From the NCBI GenBank assembly GCA_023053545.1, contig JAKZAN010000006.1, forward strand, positions 8,257,851 through 8,321,850: a DNA stretch of 64,000 nt, written 5' to 3'. This DNA comes from Lepidurus packardi (lineage: Eukaryota > Arthropoda > Branchiopoda > Notostraca > Triopsidae). The notes beneath the pieces were generated by a model that ran no database searches, was not told where the DNA came from, and saw only the letters and a program-made list of their open reading frames with translations. Numbering within the stretch: position 1 is the stretch's first letter; the number at the start of each line of letters is the position of its first letter. This document shows positions 13,301-26,866 of the stretch, piece by piece. A program made the position numbers and the translations under genes.

Positions 13301-16300
13301 GGATTAGGCGACTTAGAAAAGAAGAGTAAAAAGCTAAATTACGGGAATGCGAACAAGAGGAAAAAGCTTACCTTTTCGACTGAGCAAGTCTCATTAAGAG
13401 GAGGTGAACGTTGTAATATGTCCGTTTGAGTAGCTTGACTCTTCATTGAAGCTTTCTTCAACTTATCTAAAGAAATACCCAAACAAAAAGAATACAATTG
13501 ATTAACTCGTTAGCTTTGCATGTAACTAGCTTTGCGTTTAAAATACATTTTGCAGATAATTTGTTATCTTAACCTTAGAATTAATTAACAATGTAATTAG
13601 AAATGCTCGAAACTATTTGGCTCACAAGCGAGGAGGATTTTAACTATCGCCACATAACTTAATGGAAATCACAAGATTCTGCAAGGAGAGGAAAAATTCA
13701 AGAATGAAAAGACTGGTTCCGAAGATAGTCTACCTATTAAGATAGCACGCGCTAAGGAGGGCGATAATGCAAAAGGATCCACTCGATAGGAAGATTCAGG
13801 TGATTTCCGGCCATCGAGAAGACGCTCATGACTATGATGATGCTGAGAGGCATCTCCAGCGTAAGCCAAATTTGGCACGGAATAGTTACTGTTCGCGTAC
13901 TCCTCAGAATGGTGTTTAGGGGAAGAAGAATCGAAGCTAACATGTTTCTGGCGCCGATCATCGAGTAGCAATTCTGGCGATTGCATTTGTTTACGCCGCA
14001 TTAAGGTAGACAAATCCGGCGTATTGGGTTGAGTGTAGGCTAGCCGGCCACCGTAGCTAAACGGATAAGAGGGAGGCAACGGGTACCCATTTTGATCCAA
14101 TCTAAAAATAGCGACACAAGGAATTCGATTTCAACTTATGTTTCTCGTTGCTTTCTTCGTCCATATTCAATGAAAAGAGAAAAAGTGCTTCTAACTTACG
14201 TGCTACTCAAAGCTACAGAAGGGGATGTCGTGTGATGAACAGGTAACGAGGAACCTTTGGGTAAACTCATAATGGATGTATAACCCCCCTCAGAGAGTCG
14301 ACTCTCGAAATTCAATCCTGGTCCCTATTACAAGGAAAACAGCTCAAGTCCCATCCAATCCTGATCAAGCATTAACAGTGACAAGATACAATATTAAAGG
14401 GTTCTTCTCCCAATCCCCTCTCCCTCAAGTCATGCGTACGAAATCGGGAAATAGCGAGAAATAGAAAAGCCCAGAATGCACATGTTACTTGGCAACGTAA
14501 TAATCTTTTTACCTTCTGCCCCCACACCTGTCACGATGTTACGCAAACATTGAGCGAGTACATTGAGAGAAATTCTTTTACGGCATATTAACTACTCGAT
14601 AACTTGACAAACATATGAAACCAATCAAGAATAAGCGGAGAAAATGTAACATTACCGGCATAGTTAGCGCTGTTCCAACGCCAAATCGCTTCGCGTCGGT
14701 AACACAGAATGACTTGGGTCGTCGTCGAACCAAAGAGTCATCAAGGCTGCCATCCAAACCAACAATGGTGCTAGGTCGGGGTTTATTTGGCATGAAGGGT
14801 GCAGTCGGGTGAAGTGGAGGAAGAGTCGAACTTTTGGAAGCTGCAAAGGAAGACTGGGAGGGATGTTGCGGCACATAATGAAGCACAGGAAGATTGTCAT
14901 CGCTAGCTCGACGTTTGACGCACGACGGTAAGAAAGAAGTTTTTTTCTTGTAAGGACTCGCCTAGAAATAATCCAAAACCAAGTTAAAGAAAACCAGAAA
15001 GGGTAACTAATTGTCAAAGTCAAGGTTTTCCAAATCTTTCCACCCCTGCGTATCTAGAAGATATCCCTTAATTAAAAAGCTGAGCCATGTGAGAAAGCTC
15101 CATACCGCACTGTCACATTGCTGTTTATGTCAAAAATAGAAACTAAGCGTCGGAAACCTCAGGAATTACCAGTGGAAGCTAGGAAAGGCAGAAGCATTCA
15201 AGAAGCTTAATTATATCCGGTTCCGGTTGGAACATATTTTTCTCCGGGGTGTTTCATATTTCTAGATTAACCTTGTCCACATGTGTGAAGCAACATGGGC
15301 CAAACGGGGGTAGTGGGTTCCATAGGGTTTCTTAGAATGGTTACTCAAAGTTCAGGAAAAGGGCCTTTCAATGCTCCCTTTTATGTCAAATGTATAATTA
15401 GGTTTTGCCATTCTAATTAAGCTCGTTCTGAAAACCAGCTTTGGCACTTTCAAGCAAATTTGACTGTCCGTTCTTAAAGTTGGGGCTAATCGGTACACTC
15501 TGCTGGTTTCCGCAGCGGCTAAAAGCGATACTAAACAACCGTATAGATTACAGGTCCGTTATTGGTTTTGACCTTTTCCTTGCCACACAGCTTCTCGCGT
15601 ACGAACAGCCGAGGCGAAAGGGAAACTCTCACATTTAGCAGAGAGGAAACTTGCCTTGGTAATGGTAAAAAAGGGAATAGTTTGACGCGGAAGCTAAAGC
15701 GTCGGCTCTTAACCTTTGACACAGGGCATAATCCAAGTGCAGTTTTGGGATGCTGCATCTTGCGTAGCTTCTCATCCGTACCCGGGCAAGTGGGCTACAC
15801 ACATACTCACACACATAAAGGTAGGTCTTTCTCGCTGTTCCCAATCAATAAAACCAAGCGAAGCTTGGCGGGGGTATAGAAGTTGAAAACTTCTTGCCCA
15901 GCACTCATAGCATTTCGGGTCTTTGGTTATCTACTTTACTTCTGCTCACTTTTTGCACGAGAAACATTTCGGAAAAACTAAGATCCAGGAAAGTATGGTA
16001 TTTGACCAAGACGGACAAACCAAAAACTGGTGTGGTGGTTTGGTCCAGTTTATCTACATTGCGGCTTTTGCTCATAAAAAACAGCTTCAAATTACTCAAT
16101 TTTGCGAAAACGGGCAGCATCCTGAATTCTTAAGGTTTAAGCCCCAATTCGGTTTGCCCCATAAAGAAGGTCTCCGCCTAACGCGTTCAGCCTTTTTGAG
16201 CCCTGCTTACACAAGCTGAACTTGATATTTGGCTGAATATCAAAGTCAAAGGCAAAGTCATTGTAAGGGAAAGCCTATTTTACCTTATGAGCCGACAAAC

Positions 16301-19300
16301 ATCCGAATAAACTCCTGCTTTTGGCCCGCTCCAAAACTTCAATTTCTTTGCTATTGATGCAGTATTGCTCTCGAATATCTTCGCGGGAATAGAGCGGCGT
16401 ACCCTTACGGATTTTCGCTAAGTCGTCACGTTTTTTCCCCATCTTTCCAGGGTCGTCTGAAAACGTTTCTCCCGTATCTACCTGTAAACATAAACCGTAT
16501 AAGTTAATTAATAGTTGTTTCTCTATTTTTTACACTCAAAGAAAAAATACACACCTGTACAGCAGCGTCGATGTGGTTAAGAGTACTCTTGGAAGCACCT
16601 AAAGTATCATATGAACCAAAACTGGAGCAAGGTCCTCGCCAAGACCCTAGAGAAAAATGAATAAAGAAAACTTTCAGTTCTATGCACGGTTGGTAATATC
16701 TAAAGCCTTCGGAAGACAGGATTCATCCACATTTTTCTATTTGTATATTCTGTTTACATATTCCGTTATAGACATATAAAAATAAGTATACTAAAAGACC
16801 ATTTAACCAGCCAATCTATGATTTTCGACTGTTCGAAATACACAAAGTTACAGCACAAGTTTTTAGCAATAATTGACACATACAAGATACTTCCCTCCCA
16901 AGACGCTGTCCTTATTTCTTTTACCTTTAAACAATTTAGTGGCAAACGCAATTGGTAAGTAAAAAGAGACTTTCAGAAAACATAACTAGAATTTCGGTGA
17001 AAGAAGAAAACCATTTACGTTCTATACAGCTGTGACTGGGAGCAGAAATAAAACTTGTTATGGACCACAATTTAGAAGACAAAGGAAACCGGGACAAAGC
17101 CGGATTCGCAGAAAAAACGAACAAACGAAAAGCAAAAGGATGAAAGAACCTGGCACAGCTTATTAACCCATGGAACTTAATGTCCTTACGCGTAATACAT
17201 TAAGGATAGATACGTAGACAAACCTTCCGAGTCACTGTTTTGCTTGCCTAAGCAAAACGGTGCATAACAAGCCCATGGCTAATTAAAAGTTTTGTAGAAA
17301 CGATGCCGAGACTTCAAAGGGTGAACCGTGAGAGAAAATGTGTGACAAAAACTAAGTCAAGGAAAAAAAAGTATATAGACACGATCGAGTCCGGATATGA
17401 AGTTGAGGTCGAGTCCCATCAATCCCATTACAACTTACGTCCACAAAAAATATACGAAAAAGCTTTTTTTATTGGAAGAAGCCGCATTCCACATAATTTC
17501 TTTTGAAGTCTAATTCAACGCGAAGCTAGAGTAATCTGGCTTTTGGTCCTAAAATCCGTTTGGTAAGTTGAAAAACAGCGGGTTCTATAATAACGTCTTA
17601 TAAACGTAGTCGAAAGGCTGGAGTAATAAGAGTATGCAAGGTAAACGGATTAGTCTCTCTAAAATATAGGATTTCCTCTGATCTGTCATTACTTGCTAAC
17701 AGGAAGAAACAGAAACCAGCCTACTGGCCAAAAGCCTGATACGATCAAGAGCAGCGGGCCCTGGTTCCAATCGCGATCAATATCTTCGAGAAACAAAAAT
17801 AGGTCGTACATAGGGACCGCGATTCAGAACCAATTTCCTTAGCTAAGTTGCGCCTAATCAGGATCAGGGTATACGTGTGGCCCATAGAATCGCTTAACGG
17901 TAAGAAAAAAATATCCCCAGTGGGCAATAAATGCCCTCGATTTTTGAAACTCTCTTCTTCTTTAACAAAAAAAGTGAAGAAAATATTGGGAAAAGATAGC
18001 CTCCGCGTTCAGTAAAAAAGGGGTACGAGAATTTGAACAGTATTTGTGTAACGCGTGTTCTTGCCTACGAAGACATATGGCGGTAGGTTTGTCAAGTTGA
18101 ACTGCAGAAAGGCTCCTTATGTCTTTAACGCCTGCGACTTCCCGGTATGCAAACCGTCCATTAAACACCCGTACGGCGCGGTAGAACGGGTCGCAGTGCA
18201 AGCAGACGTTTCCGTTTTAAAAGTTACAAACTGTGCTGCTCACCCTCTTACGGAAAAGCAAAAGCGTGCAAGCCTTGATGTGTGCGAAGTCTGAAAATGT
18301 GGTGTATGTGTGTGTCGTGTGTGAGTGTGTATATGTGTCCAGGTGCTATTTCTGACAACGCAACGCCGTGACCATGCTATTCAGGACCTTTAAGTCAGCA
18401 GACATGCACATGCTGTCTACTTATTGAGTAGAATGTTGGCGAATATCTGGCTTCATGACTTCGTTTGAGGGTCAACACAAGAGAAATACGCTTTTCGATG
18501 AAGGTATACGTCATGGGTCTGTGTTACGGCATCAGCAGTGATAGGGGGTTAATAACTTCCACAAACCTAACATAAGAAATCGATTGAGGAATGCTAATGT
18601 ATGCTCTATCCTCTATGCGCTACAATGACCAAGATGAGAGAAAAAGACATTGTCAAATATACATATGTCAAATATATATGTCAAAACACGCTAATCGCCC
18701 ACTGGTTATCACGTCAGGTATTATTTTTGTGTCCGTAATGGACACAAAGATATCTTTGCGTGCGAAATAGACGCTACAGGCTGACTAATAGATGCCGACA
18801 GAAAAGCTCGAGAAACAGATTACGGACCAAGACAGGGCACAATTAAGTTGGGCGCATTCAAGCGCTTACCTGACGAGGTATGTTGAATAATTACATGGAC
18901 CCAAAAAGCCTTTCAACCTATCAGTATAACTACTGGTAGACGAGGCTTAGCTTTTTGTGACATAATAATTAAAAAAATATCGCTACATCTTAGGTCAAAG
19001 TGCCTTTCGTTTGGTTATTATTAACTAGTTATTTAGATGGGAGTAATAAGTTAACTAATTACTTATACGGAGTAACTAGTTATTTATACTCAGTAATATG
19101 AACACAATCCCTTAATTTTGTTAAATCACAATCCGAGTTTACCTACACAGATTTTCGTCTCGACAAGCCGGCAAAAGTTCACTGTTCACCCTAGGAACTA
19201 AAGGGGGGAACGTTAATCATATCCACACCCTTTTCTTGCCTTAACTCTCAAAAAAATTATTGTTTCCTTTCTTGAAAGTTTCAAGCTCCTTCCCCCTTGC

Positions 19301-19622
19301 TCTACACGTGACCAACTGTCTTCTGCCTTCAATCTTAACTATCTTAGCTTCCTCTCCTTAACTCGCAGCCTCCTGTCTGGGAAAATCATCTTCCTCTGAC
19401 GCGCGAACCAAGAAAGCTGCAAATAACTTGATAGTGCTGACACTACTCGGCACCTAGCACAAGAGGAAGTTGGTTACCTAGCATCCCTAACCACTATTTC
19501 TGCCTGCAGATGGCAGCAGACTTCGGAATTATATCCTGGGATAAAAAGGCAGCGCAGAATTACTAAGATATAAAAAAAATATTACCTGATGCTCCGCTGT
19601 TCTGTCGCGTTACAGGCTCCAT
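7305..19622 (-). CDS. Large scaffold protein ending in PDZ and tandem PH domains
   Basis: Seventeen coding exons join without a frame error: 19622-19586, 16646-16555, 16481-16284, 14961-14656, 14303-14200, 14101-13734, 13466-13372, 13262-9694, 9557-9370, 9299-9141, 8956-8828, 8615-8409, 8349-8120, 8061-7873, 7816-7630, 7559-7421 and 7356-7305. They total 6,249 bases, or 2,082 residues. The first 1,650 or so residues are Ser/Pro/Glu-rich and look disordered; exon 8 alone gives 1,189 codons. The C-terminus is folded: a helical segment ([18 protein letters not shown]), a PDZ domain with carboxylate loop GEFGFRIHG and [20 protein letters not shown], then PH1 (SGYLWRQGG ... [10 protein letters not shown] ... 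MHRWASAIT) and PH2 ([20 protein letters not shown] ... [18 protein letters not shown], stop). A PDZ followed by PH domains suggests a membrane-associated adaptor. The vertebrate PDZPH1 type is one candidate family, recalled rather than checked. The acceptor of exon 5 is weak and is the least certain junction. The first ATG could be preceded by further exons. Confidence 0.85.
8409..8615 (-). other. PDZ domain exon of the scaffold gene
   Basis: One exon holds nearly the whole PDZ fold. It carries the GFGF-like loop (EFGFRIHG), the second strand ([13 protein letters not shown]), the helix after [17 protein letters not shown], and a helix with [11 protein letters not shown] whose His lies at the position that sets class I ligand choice (S/T-x-phi C-termini). 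Both ends are phase 1, so the domain could be skipped without breaking the frame only together with a neighbouring exon. Confidence 0.85.
15000..16283. other. Intron 3 of the scaffold gene
   Basis: This 1.3-kb intron is much longer than its neighbours. It contains short open frames on both strands and an ACAC-type run near 15799-15816, but nothing with a domain. I see no embedded gene. Confidence 0.5.
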
Positions 19623-22600
19623 TCTTTCTCTTTCCTCCAGGCAATGGGCACTTGACGAGTTCCTCCAAAAAGAAAAACAGAAAAGTCACATTAGGTAAGT
19701 AAGATTGCTACTTCGACAACTGACTCTTCTATGCTAGCGGAGGGTAATGAGATCTTCGTATTGCAAATAAACAGTGGATACCTTATTATGCCTTCACGTC
19801 ATTTCTGCTGGAATGAATTCAGCTATGGGAACCTATTTTGTTACACATTAGAGAATGGGGGGAGCAAAGTTACAAACGAAGAGGAAGGTTCAAGTGGGGT
19901 GGGGCATAATCATGAAGGACGCTGTAGAGTTACTGATGCTGTTATCTAGATCATTACAGGGGGTAACGCCGTAAGTTAGAGGTTGGCAAAAATACGGAAT
20001 TAAATCAATAGCCCGTTTTGGCTTTCTTGTGCTTCGTGTTTTTTTTTTTTGTTTTTTTTTTAGCATTTTGTCTGGTACACAAACACGTTTGTCCGTTCAT
20101 GCTCCGACAGGGTCAAGTAAGGTTTTCTCGGTAAACGCTAGCGTATAAGCCTTTGCCGGCCTTCCGGAACCTTCTCCACTCGAGGCTCGAGGCCATGCAA
20201 CAATGCTTGACAATCAAGCAGCACTAAAACCACAGAGGCATCCAGACCTACGTAAGTTCCGTTGGGCTTCTGCCACTGTGGCTATAGTATCGATCTGTGG
20301 TCTTGCATCTACTTCCACTGTCTTTAATTCCCAACTAAAAAAAAACGATAAGGACTTCCAAGGGTTTTTCTAAAACTACTAGCTGAGCTGCTGGCTACTA
20401 GAAAAACAGGAATGAAGATTTACCGGCCTACAGAGCAATTGTAGTCGGGTGTATGTCTTCAAGGGTCAGACACGTGGAAACAGAAGGACTCTTTCGTGAT
20501 ACTTGTTCCACTGGACAAAATGAAACGCTACCCGGCACGCCTCTCGAATCTCTTTCAAATGAAGAACAAAGACAGGGACGAAGCTATATCGCTTAAGAAA
20601 AGTAAATTACAATTACTTTCTTCTTCAACCCCAGTAACTCCTCAGCTTGTATAAAAGGGGAATAAACGGGACAACCGCAGCGTTGACTATTGTTGAGCGT
20701 GTGGCGCGTGTTTATCGACCCAGCCAAGTGTAAAGAACTATTAGCAGCCTCAACTGATGACGCCAAAGGCACAGCAGCACCGTACCAACGAATCCTCGTT
20801 AGAAAACTTGTAAGAAAAGAAATTATCAGCTTTACTCGCAGAGTACATTTCTCAGTTGTTGGACTAAACAGAGATTAAAACTTCGATATACCTCGGCCAA
20901 CAGGTTGCAAGCCAGCGCAGTAACTAATTTAGTCTTGTTGCAAGACTTGGAAAGCCAATCCATCTTACTGATGCTATATTTTTACTTTTACGGCGACATA
21001 GGTAGCAGTCTTGATCTGTCTCGCAGTGAAACTTCCAGAAAAAGATACCAAAACTTCGGAAAATGCGATGGAAAAGTTATTCCAATGTGGCATTCCTAAG
21101 ACCACCCAGCTTAATATCCACGTAAAATTCTTTCGTTAGGCAAAAGTAATCATGGACAAGAACTTAATAGGGTAGCCGATAAGGGCACATCCTATCGAAG
21201 GAAAAAAAAGTAAATCCCCAAACACGACAGCTACGGCATTTCTGTCAGCCGCCATAAACGTCTCACAAACGAATCCACAGCCTAATGGGCATATCGATGT
21301 TTGCTGTACTCCACTCTGCTCTTTTATCTTTCCCAGTCAAACATCAATACGAGTAAATCAATCCCATTTGAACTTCTATACATCAGCAGCCATACAATGC
21401 ATCATAGCCATAATTTGTACAGTATATCATATGTAACATGGCTAAACTTCCAGAATCGCACGGTAATCCGAACAAATCCGGACAGCAATATATCATATGA
21501 TGTTTGCTTGCTTTCGTGGCCCCAGAAAGGAGAAGAATAAAGTGTGTACACAAGGCCTGACAAAATTGTTTTCGTCAATGCATCTCTGTTCTACTGTAGA
21601 AGAAAACAAGGTTCTAGTAAGTCCAATTGAAACGTAACCAAACACCAATAAAGATGGTGGGAACGACGTCACGGTCACAAATGCCTTTTAGTAGCAGAAG
21701 GGTAAGGAAGAGACGTTACGGCTGGGTTTTTAACAGATAAACTCTGAAGAGCTACTGTAAGACCGTCGTCTTATAGAAAAGAGATCAATAATACTCTGGA
21801 CTTTAGCCATAATTTTTAAAGAAAAAACCTACTTTTGTTTTGAAAGACATGCGAGTATTATTGCATAGGTCGGATGTAGGCCGGGAATACAGACAGGATA
21901 CTGTATAAGAAACTTCGTCTGGTCTCTCGAAATCTTGGTACAGTCTCCTATTCGCCGCCCAGAACATTTCCCCGAGGAAGCCTCACCGGTTGTGCCCTTT
22001 ATCTTAGCCCGTGATGTTCTATATACCTATTGCCGAACAATTTATGAGAATTCTGTGAGCTCTAGAACACGAAAGTATCACAAAAACAGCGCATTTGGTC
22101 CTATCAAACCTAAGTTTTCTTTCAAGAGTTTATGGCCAAAGTTCTCTCTACGGGAAACGCTTAGACTGGAACAGTAAGAACGAGTTAGCGTTGAAAATTC
22201 AGCTAAAATAGGATTAGCATGGAAAGATATACGACAAACATGCTCTAAATAGATTGTAAAACAGTTTACAAGCCGCTCCCTGGAGACCAATTGGTGCATC
22301 AAGTAATCAATATAGCGTAAGGAATTGCCTATCAAAATCATGGCCTTATTTCTCATCTCGAAGTCGCGGGTTATTGATCTAAACCATCTCACTTGTCCTC
22401 CATCTACAGTGGAACCACGAGCCCAGCCTATTGTTGCCTGCAGCTCCCCATGCAAAACTCGACAGTGGCAAAACAGCAATAATTAGGAATTCTCACTGGC
22501 AATACTAAACAAGCAAATTCGACTTTAACATTTGCGTTTGCTAGTGACCGATTCGGTTAATACCTCAACATTGGCCCCACAGTTATATCCTCCCCGTGAG

Positions 22601-23469
22601 ACAACTCCGCTAAGCTGTGGTTTAGAACTTCATTACCACACTTCTGGGAGCAGCGCTTAAGATAACGTTTAAATTAACAACAGGTCCATCTTGTCAAGTA
22701 AATCCTTCGTTACAGTCTACTTCCACGCCACTAGTTTGCACTTACACCTTAACTTGCACTTTTTGATAGAACAATCCCTCTGTGATAAGACCGTTCTTCT
22801 CGCGATCAATTCCCCGGCTTTACTGGAGCACAAGAAAGGCGAAGCCCAGCAATGGGATGCTGGTCCCTGTAGCTCTTCTGCTGCTTGCCTTCCGACAGCA
22901 TTTCGTTTCAACGTTCATGTTCTGCTGAGAGAGAGAGAGAGCTAGCGCCATGGCTGCAGGTTGGAAGTTGGAGAGATTTTCCTGCTGAGCTACGAAGGCC
23001 GGATTATGCTACCCCAACGCAGAAGCGAAGAGTATAGAGCGTGGGTAAGTGCTGCTTCTTTTATAAGCAGCAGGAATAAGAAACAGGGAACTTTGGCAAC
23101 GGACTGGAACTGTATCAATCCCGTACAAATCATTTTTATACATATGATTGAATACTGGGGCCGATGACGTAAAGGACGCCTGAATTGTGATTTCCTGCTG
23201 TAGCAAGTCAAGCAATTTCCGACATGACGTTTTCTGAAAAGGAACGCGTGGCTTTAGGCTATGCCACTTCAGTAAACTTGCTTTGTCAAGAAAACTCCAC
23301 AGGGAGCGGACATGTTACACAAGAAATTGCACACGCAGGTGACGCCAAGCAATGACTTCTTCTCCTAGAAGACAATGTACCACCCAAGCTTAAAAAATCC
23401 CTTCGCTCAGTGGGTGCAAACTTTCCTTTAGCAAACAATCCTTATCCGTGCTGCGGCGATTGGCTTCTA

Positions 23470-23725
23470 AAAAACGTCGAATGCGAACAGAACCGAAATC
23501 GTTTCTGCGGGTACCAATGCAGGTTTGGCTGCAGTCGCAACTGCAGTAAACGTAGAAATTGCTAATGTAAATTTCAAAACTACGCTTTGTTTTACTTTTA
23601 CTGAATTATGGATGTACGATGGCGAAATAAGTGCAGACATTTTAAAGGCTACCCAAAGAAATAATATTCCGTCAAAAGATTCTAGGTTCTGGGAAGCAAC
23701 CAAGTCATGCCGTACAATCCTATAA
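23470..23725 (+). other. Unidentified protein-like frame
   Basis: An open plus frame running from before 23525 to the TAA-type stop at 23725 contains AAVATAVNVEIANVNFKTTL and ELWMYDGEISADILKATQR. The composition is protein-like, but I cannot assign a family, there is no convincing start, and no flanking exon was found. It could be a decayed exon or chance. Confidence 0.2.
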
Positions 23726-24269
23726 GAGAAAAAGTCTACACCCACTTAGGCAAGTTATGCTTCTACGCTTGACAGCTTGAGCTTGACAGCAACGACGCAA
23801 TTTCGGCATCAATAATGAACCCCAGCCAGAGGGGCAGAAATTTCTATGTAGGGTATATCTTCATAGGGAGTCGGCTGGCTTGCGTTACGGGGTGTTCACA
23901 CAAGGTGTACACGATTCGGGACAGCCCAACAGAGACAGAGACAAAAAAGGACGAAAGATCCAACTTACTGTTTCCTTTGCAGGCTCCAAATGACAGTTGG
24001 GGGTAAGACAAACAGAAAAAGGAAGTTATTTCTTGTCCATCTGGCCGATCATGTCCCGGTCTTTTTGCTCAGTATGTCAATGACATATTTTTTTTATTTG
24101 TTTACTTCAATCGGGTTAGAAAGGTAAGCATGCTCGTTCAACAAAGCGTAGGATTTTCCTCCTGTCGATACCTCGAGTTTATTTGGCATCAAAATTGTTC
24201 GAGGCAAAACAAACCACATAATAAGGTGGCATTTTTGTATCAATCCACGGATCGTATTCCTAACATCCT

Positions 24270-24302
24270 CCCCCCCCCCCTTTTTTTTTGGGGGGGGGGG
24301 GG
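24270..24302. repeat. Consecutive homopolymer block C11-T9-G13
   Basis: Eleven C, nine T and thirteen G follow one another directly. The C and G runs can pair, giving a hairpin with a T loop, and either strand could fold into quadruplex or i-motif structures. Confidence 0.9.
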
Positions 24303-24939
24303 TGAACGGAGGGGGTTCGCGAGCCGGAAACGCTTAAATATTCCGTGGCAAATGTGCATAATATGTAACGTGCATAATGCGCACGAGTTCTCCGTGTGGA
24401 TATCACGGAAATCGAGGTGGTAAAGTGCATGTAGGATTTTGCGAAAAGGAAAAAAAAAATTCAGAACGGCAAAAAAAGGAAGAATAGAAAGCTATAGGAT
24501 TTTAAGATAACGAAAAAAATCTTCCTAAGAATCCAGCTTTTAACGGTTTCTTCGTGTTGCTCTCTGAATCTCGTTTCTATGACGGCAAATTTTTCCAACC
24601 AACACAATTATACTACACTTTCTTTGAGCACTTTCCTTTTTTACAGAAATGGTAAAACGAACCTTACATTTTCTCTCCTGATATAATACAACATGCAAGG
24701 GAAAAAAGTGTCCTTTTCATACGGAATCCGGAAAAGCACGAGAAAAGGAAGTAATAAAGAATTGGGAAACGTTTACCTAGCCAGAAAACAACAGAAAAAC
24801 TTGGCAAGCTAGAAAATGCTTTCACGTTCCAATGTGTGCTCAACTATCGATTACGGAAATTCATATGTATTATCAACGAATTTTGCAAATGAAAATGACT
24901 GTTCAAGAACATCCCCCCAAAAAGAAGTGAGCTTAAAAA

Positions 24940-26866
24940 CTAGACGAAACCTTTACAAAGCGCTATGCAATGATCGACCCCAAACTCGACTTTGAGAACC
25001 CGTGCGGACAAAGCCACCTAAACAGAAGTAAAAGAATAAAAAGTAAAAGAATCTCTTATTAGGGGTTCATGTCAAAGGTGTTATACAATCAGAGTGAGCT
25101 GATGTAATACCTTGAAGGGAAAGGGTTGGTCCCGATCGTGACCCAAACCCAGACAGCTTCCGCGGTTACGACCCCATGTGTATAAATCTCCTTGGGAATT
25201 AATGGCTGCTAACTGGTTGATACCGCACGAAAGAGACGATACATAACTGTCAGGATTCAACTCATGACGGCCAAATAAAGTGGCTGGGATTTCTAAAGGC
25301 TCGTAGGATTGTTTTACTGTCGGGCCTTTCCCCAGTAGCCCATAGCCCCAGACAAACACGTGGCCTTCATCTTCAACGATCGGAAAGGAAAATAGGATAA
25401 TGGGAATAGACGATAAATGTTAATACTGGCTTTATTATTAAGTTACCGTTCAGTATCGAACAAGAACTCCCGGCAGCTGCTACATCAACGATTTTTCCAA
25501 AAAGGGGAGATAACTTGAGGTTCTTCGCGGTATGAATTTGCATATCTGACGTGGCTAATCGTAACTGACCGTATTCTGAATTACCCCAGCCGAAAAGTTC
25601 GCCCTTGTCTTATTGCAAAAGGAAAAGCACACAACACGTTACGAATGTCTTTTTGAAAAATCGGGAGAGACAGACTTATAAGTTAAACGTTACGATAGAG
25701 GACTTACCATTGAGGGCTAAGACACAGTCTGCTCGACAAGACAATTTGGTGATTTTCTCACCACGTACGTCCCCAACAATCTGTTCAGGCAGTCCACGGT
25801 TGTTATAGTGGCCTAATCCAGTTTGGCCGTCTGCTCCCCACCCACACGCGAACACCTGTCCAGCTGCTGTTAAAAAATATCTGGAAGTGTAGGGGAATCC
25901 ACATAATACGTGTACATAGGAAGCTTGAGTTACCTACGTGCTATCCTGACCACAAACGACGTCAATTATATCGGAAGGAAGATGCTTAATTTGATGATGA
26001 GTAGGGTTGCCGGAATACTGCTCGTTTTCAATAATCTTGCGACCACATTGACCATAAGCATTGTTTCCTAAGCTAAACGTACCTTCTTTGTCAGTTAACA
26101 CGATGGTATGTGCTCGACCGCAAGCTACCCTTTTAACGCGACTATCTTCTTTTAGTGATAGTAGATTAATAGGCACTGGCTCTGCTAGGAGCTCCAATGG
26201 ATGGTCTTTGCGAACGCAGTGATACCCTACAACAATATGGACAGTCTACCTTGCATAACGAATGGGTAAGAAAGGCGACAATTACCTATTTGTGAGTCTG
26301 CATTCAAACCAACACCGAAGACTTTCTGGCGGTTTTTGGATTTGACAGCCATAACCGTAAAACCGTACCCACATGCTACATCCGTAACCTAAAATCATTA
26401 AGATATTTATACTTTTACGGTATTTTAGGGTTGAGGTTACTTCATGTTTCTCGCCGAAACCCATCCGATACGGCCTTTCCATGACCTTCTTTGGTTGACG
26501 TCCTTTCTCTGCTGGTTTCACAAAACTACTAACTCCCAGGGCCCCGTGACCAGCTAAACCCCAGGCATATACTCTTTTCGTCGGTTGACTGTTCTCTGTA
26601 GCATACTTGAACACTAAAATAAAACAAAAACTCCATTATACAGAAACATGCCTGAAAAGATGAAAGTTAACATGCAAGGTAGGAAATTAATAATAACCTG
26701 GCATATCTTTGACTTTCTGTGGATCCTGGGGTATCTTCAGCTTGGCATACTGACGTTGTTGAGTTAACCATAACTGATCTTGAATTTTTTTTAAGATGAT
26801 GGAACATGTCGAGTAGTTCTTTGACTGTAAAACGCGTGTAAACTCATGCATGTTCAAAAGAATCAT
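24940..26866 (-). CDS. RCC1L: RCC1-like mitochondrial protein
   Basis: Eight exons join in frame to 468 codons plus stop: 26866-26698, 26613-26441, 26388-26286, 26226-25938, 25880-25708, 25608-25447, 25370-25111 and 25017-24940. The length matches the roughly 464-residue animal RCC1L (WBSCR16). Seven RCC1 blades are visible, with landmarks such as VYAWGLAGHGALGVSSFV, CGRAHTIVLTDKEGTFSLGN, NAYGQCGRKIIENEQYS, CGWGADGQTGLGHYN, HVFVWGYGLLGKGP, YTWGRNRGSCLGLG and the terminal FGVDHCIALCKGFV. RCC1L acts in the mitochondrial matrix on ribosome/pseudouridine-module assembly and has been linked to OPA1 nucleotide exchange (family knowledge). The N-terminal segment is basic and hydrophobic, as expected for a targeting peptide. 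Two in-frame ATGs (26866 and 26851) are possible starts. A frame reading straight through the penultimate donor ends at 25081, giving a protein without the last blade strand; I take the spliced form because it restores the family C-terminus. Confidence 0.93.

Larger units (their letters stand above)
19700..24930. other. Intergenic stretch with no recognised gene
   Basis: Frames are short and unconnected. Items noted: a T-rich block at about 20040-20062, a GA run at 22928-22941, an unidentified 66-codon frame (23525-23725), and an extreme C-T-G homopolymer block (24270-24302). The 3' UTR of RCC1L presumably occupies the last few hundred bases. Confidence 0.5.

Noticed and set aside
17303-17506. 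67-codon plus frame with YNLRPQK
   Set aside because: YNLRP-type strings occur in some retroelement proteins, but this frame is short, isolated and lies in an intron of the scaffold gene.
25081-25110. RCC1L ending at the stop at 25081
   Set aside because: That stop comes from reading into an intron. Splicing to 25017-24940 restores the family C-terminus and an exact frame.
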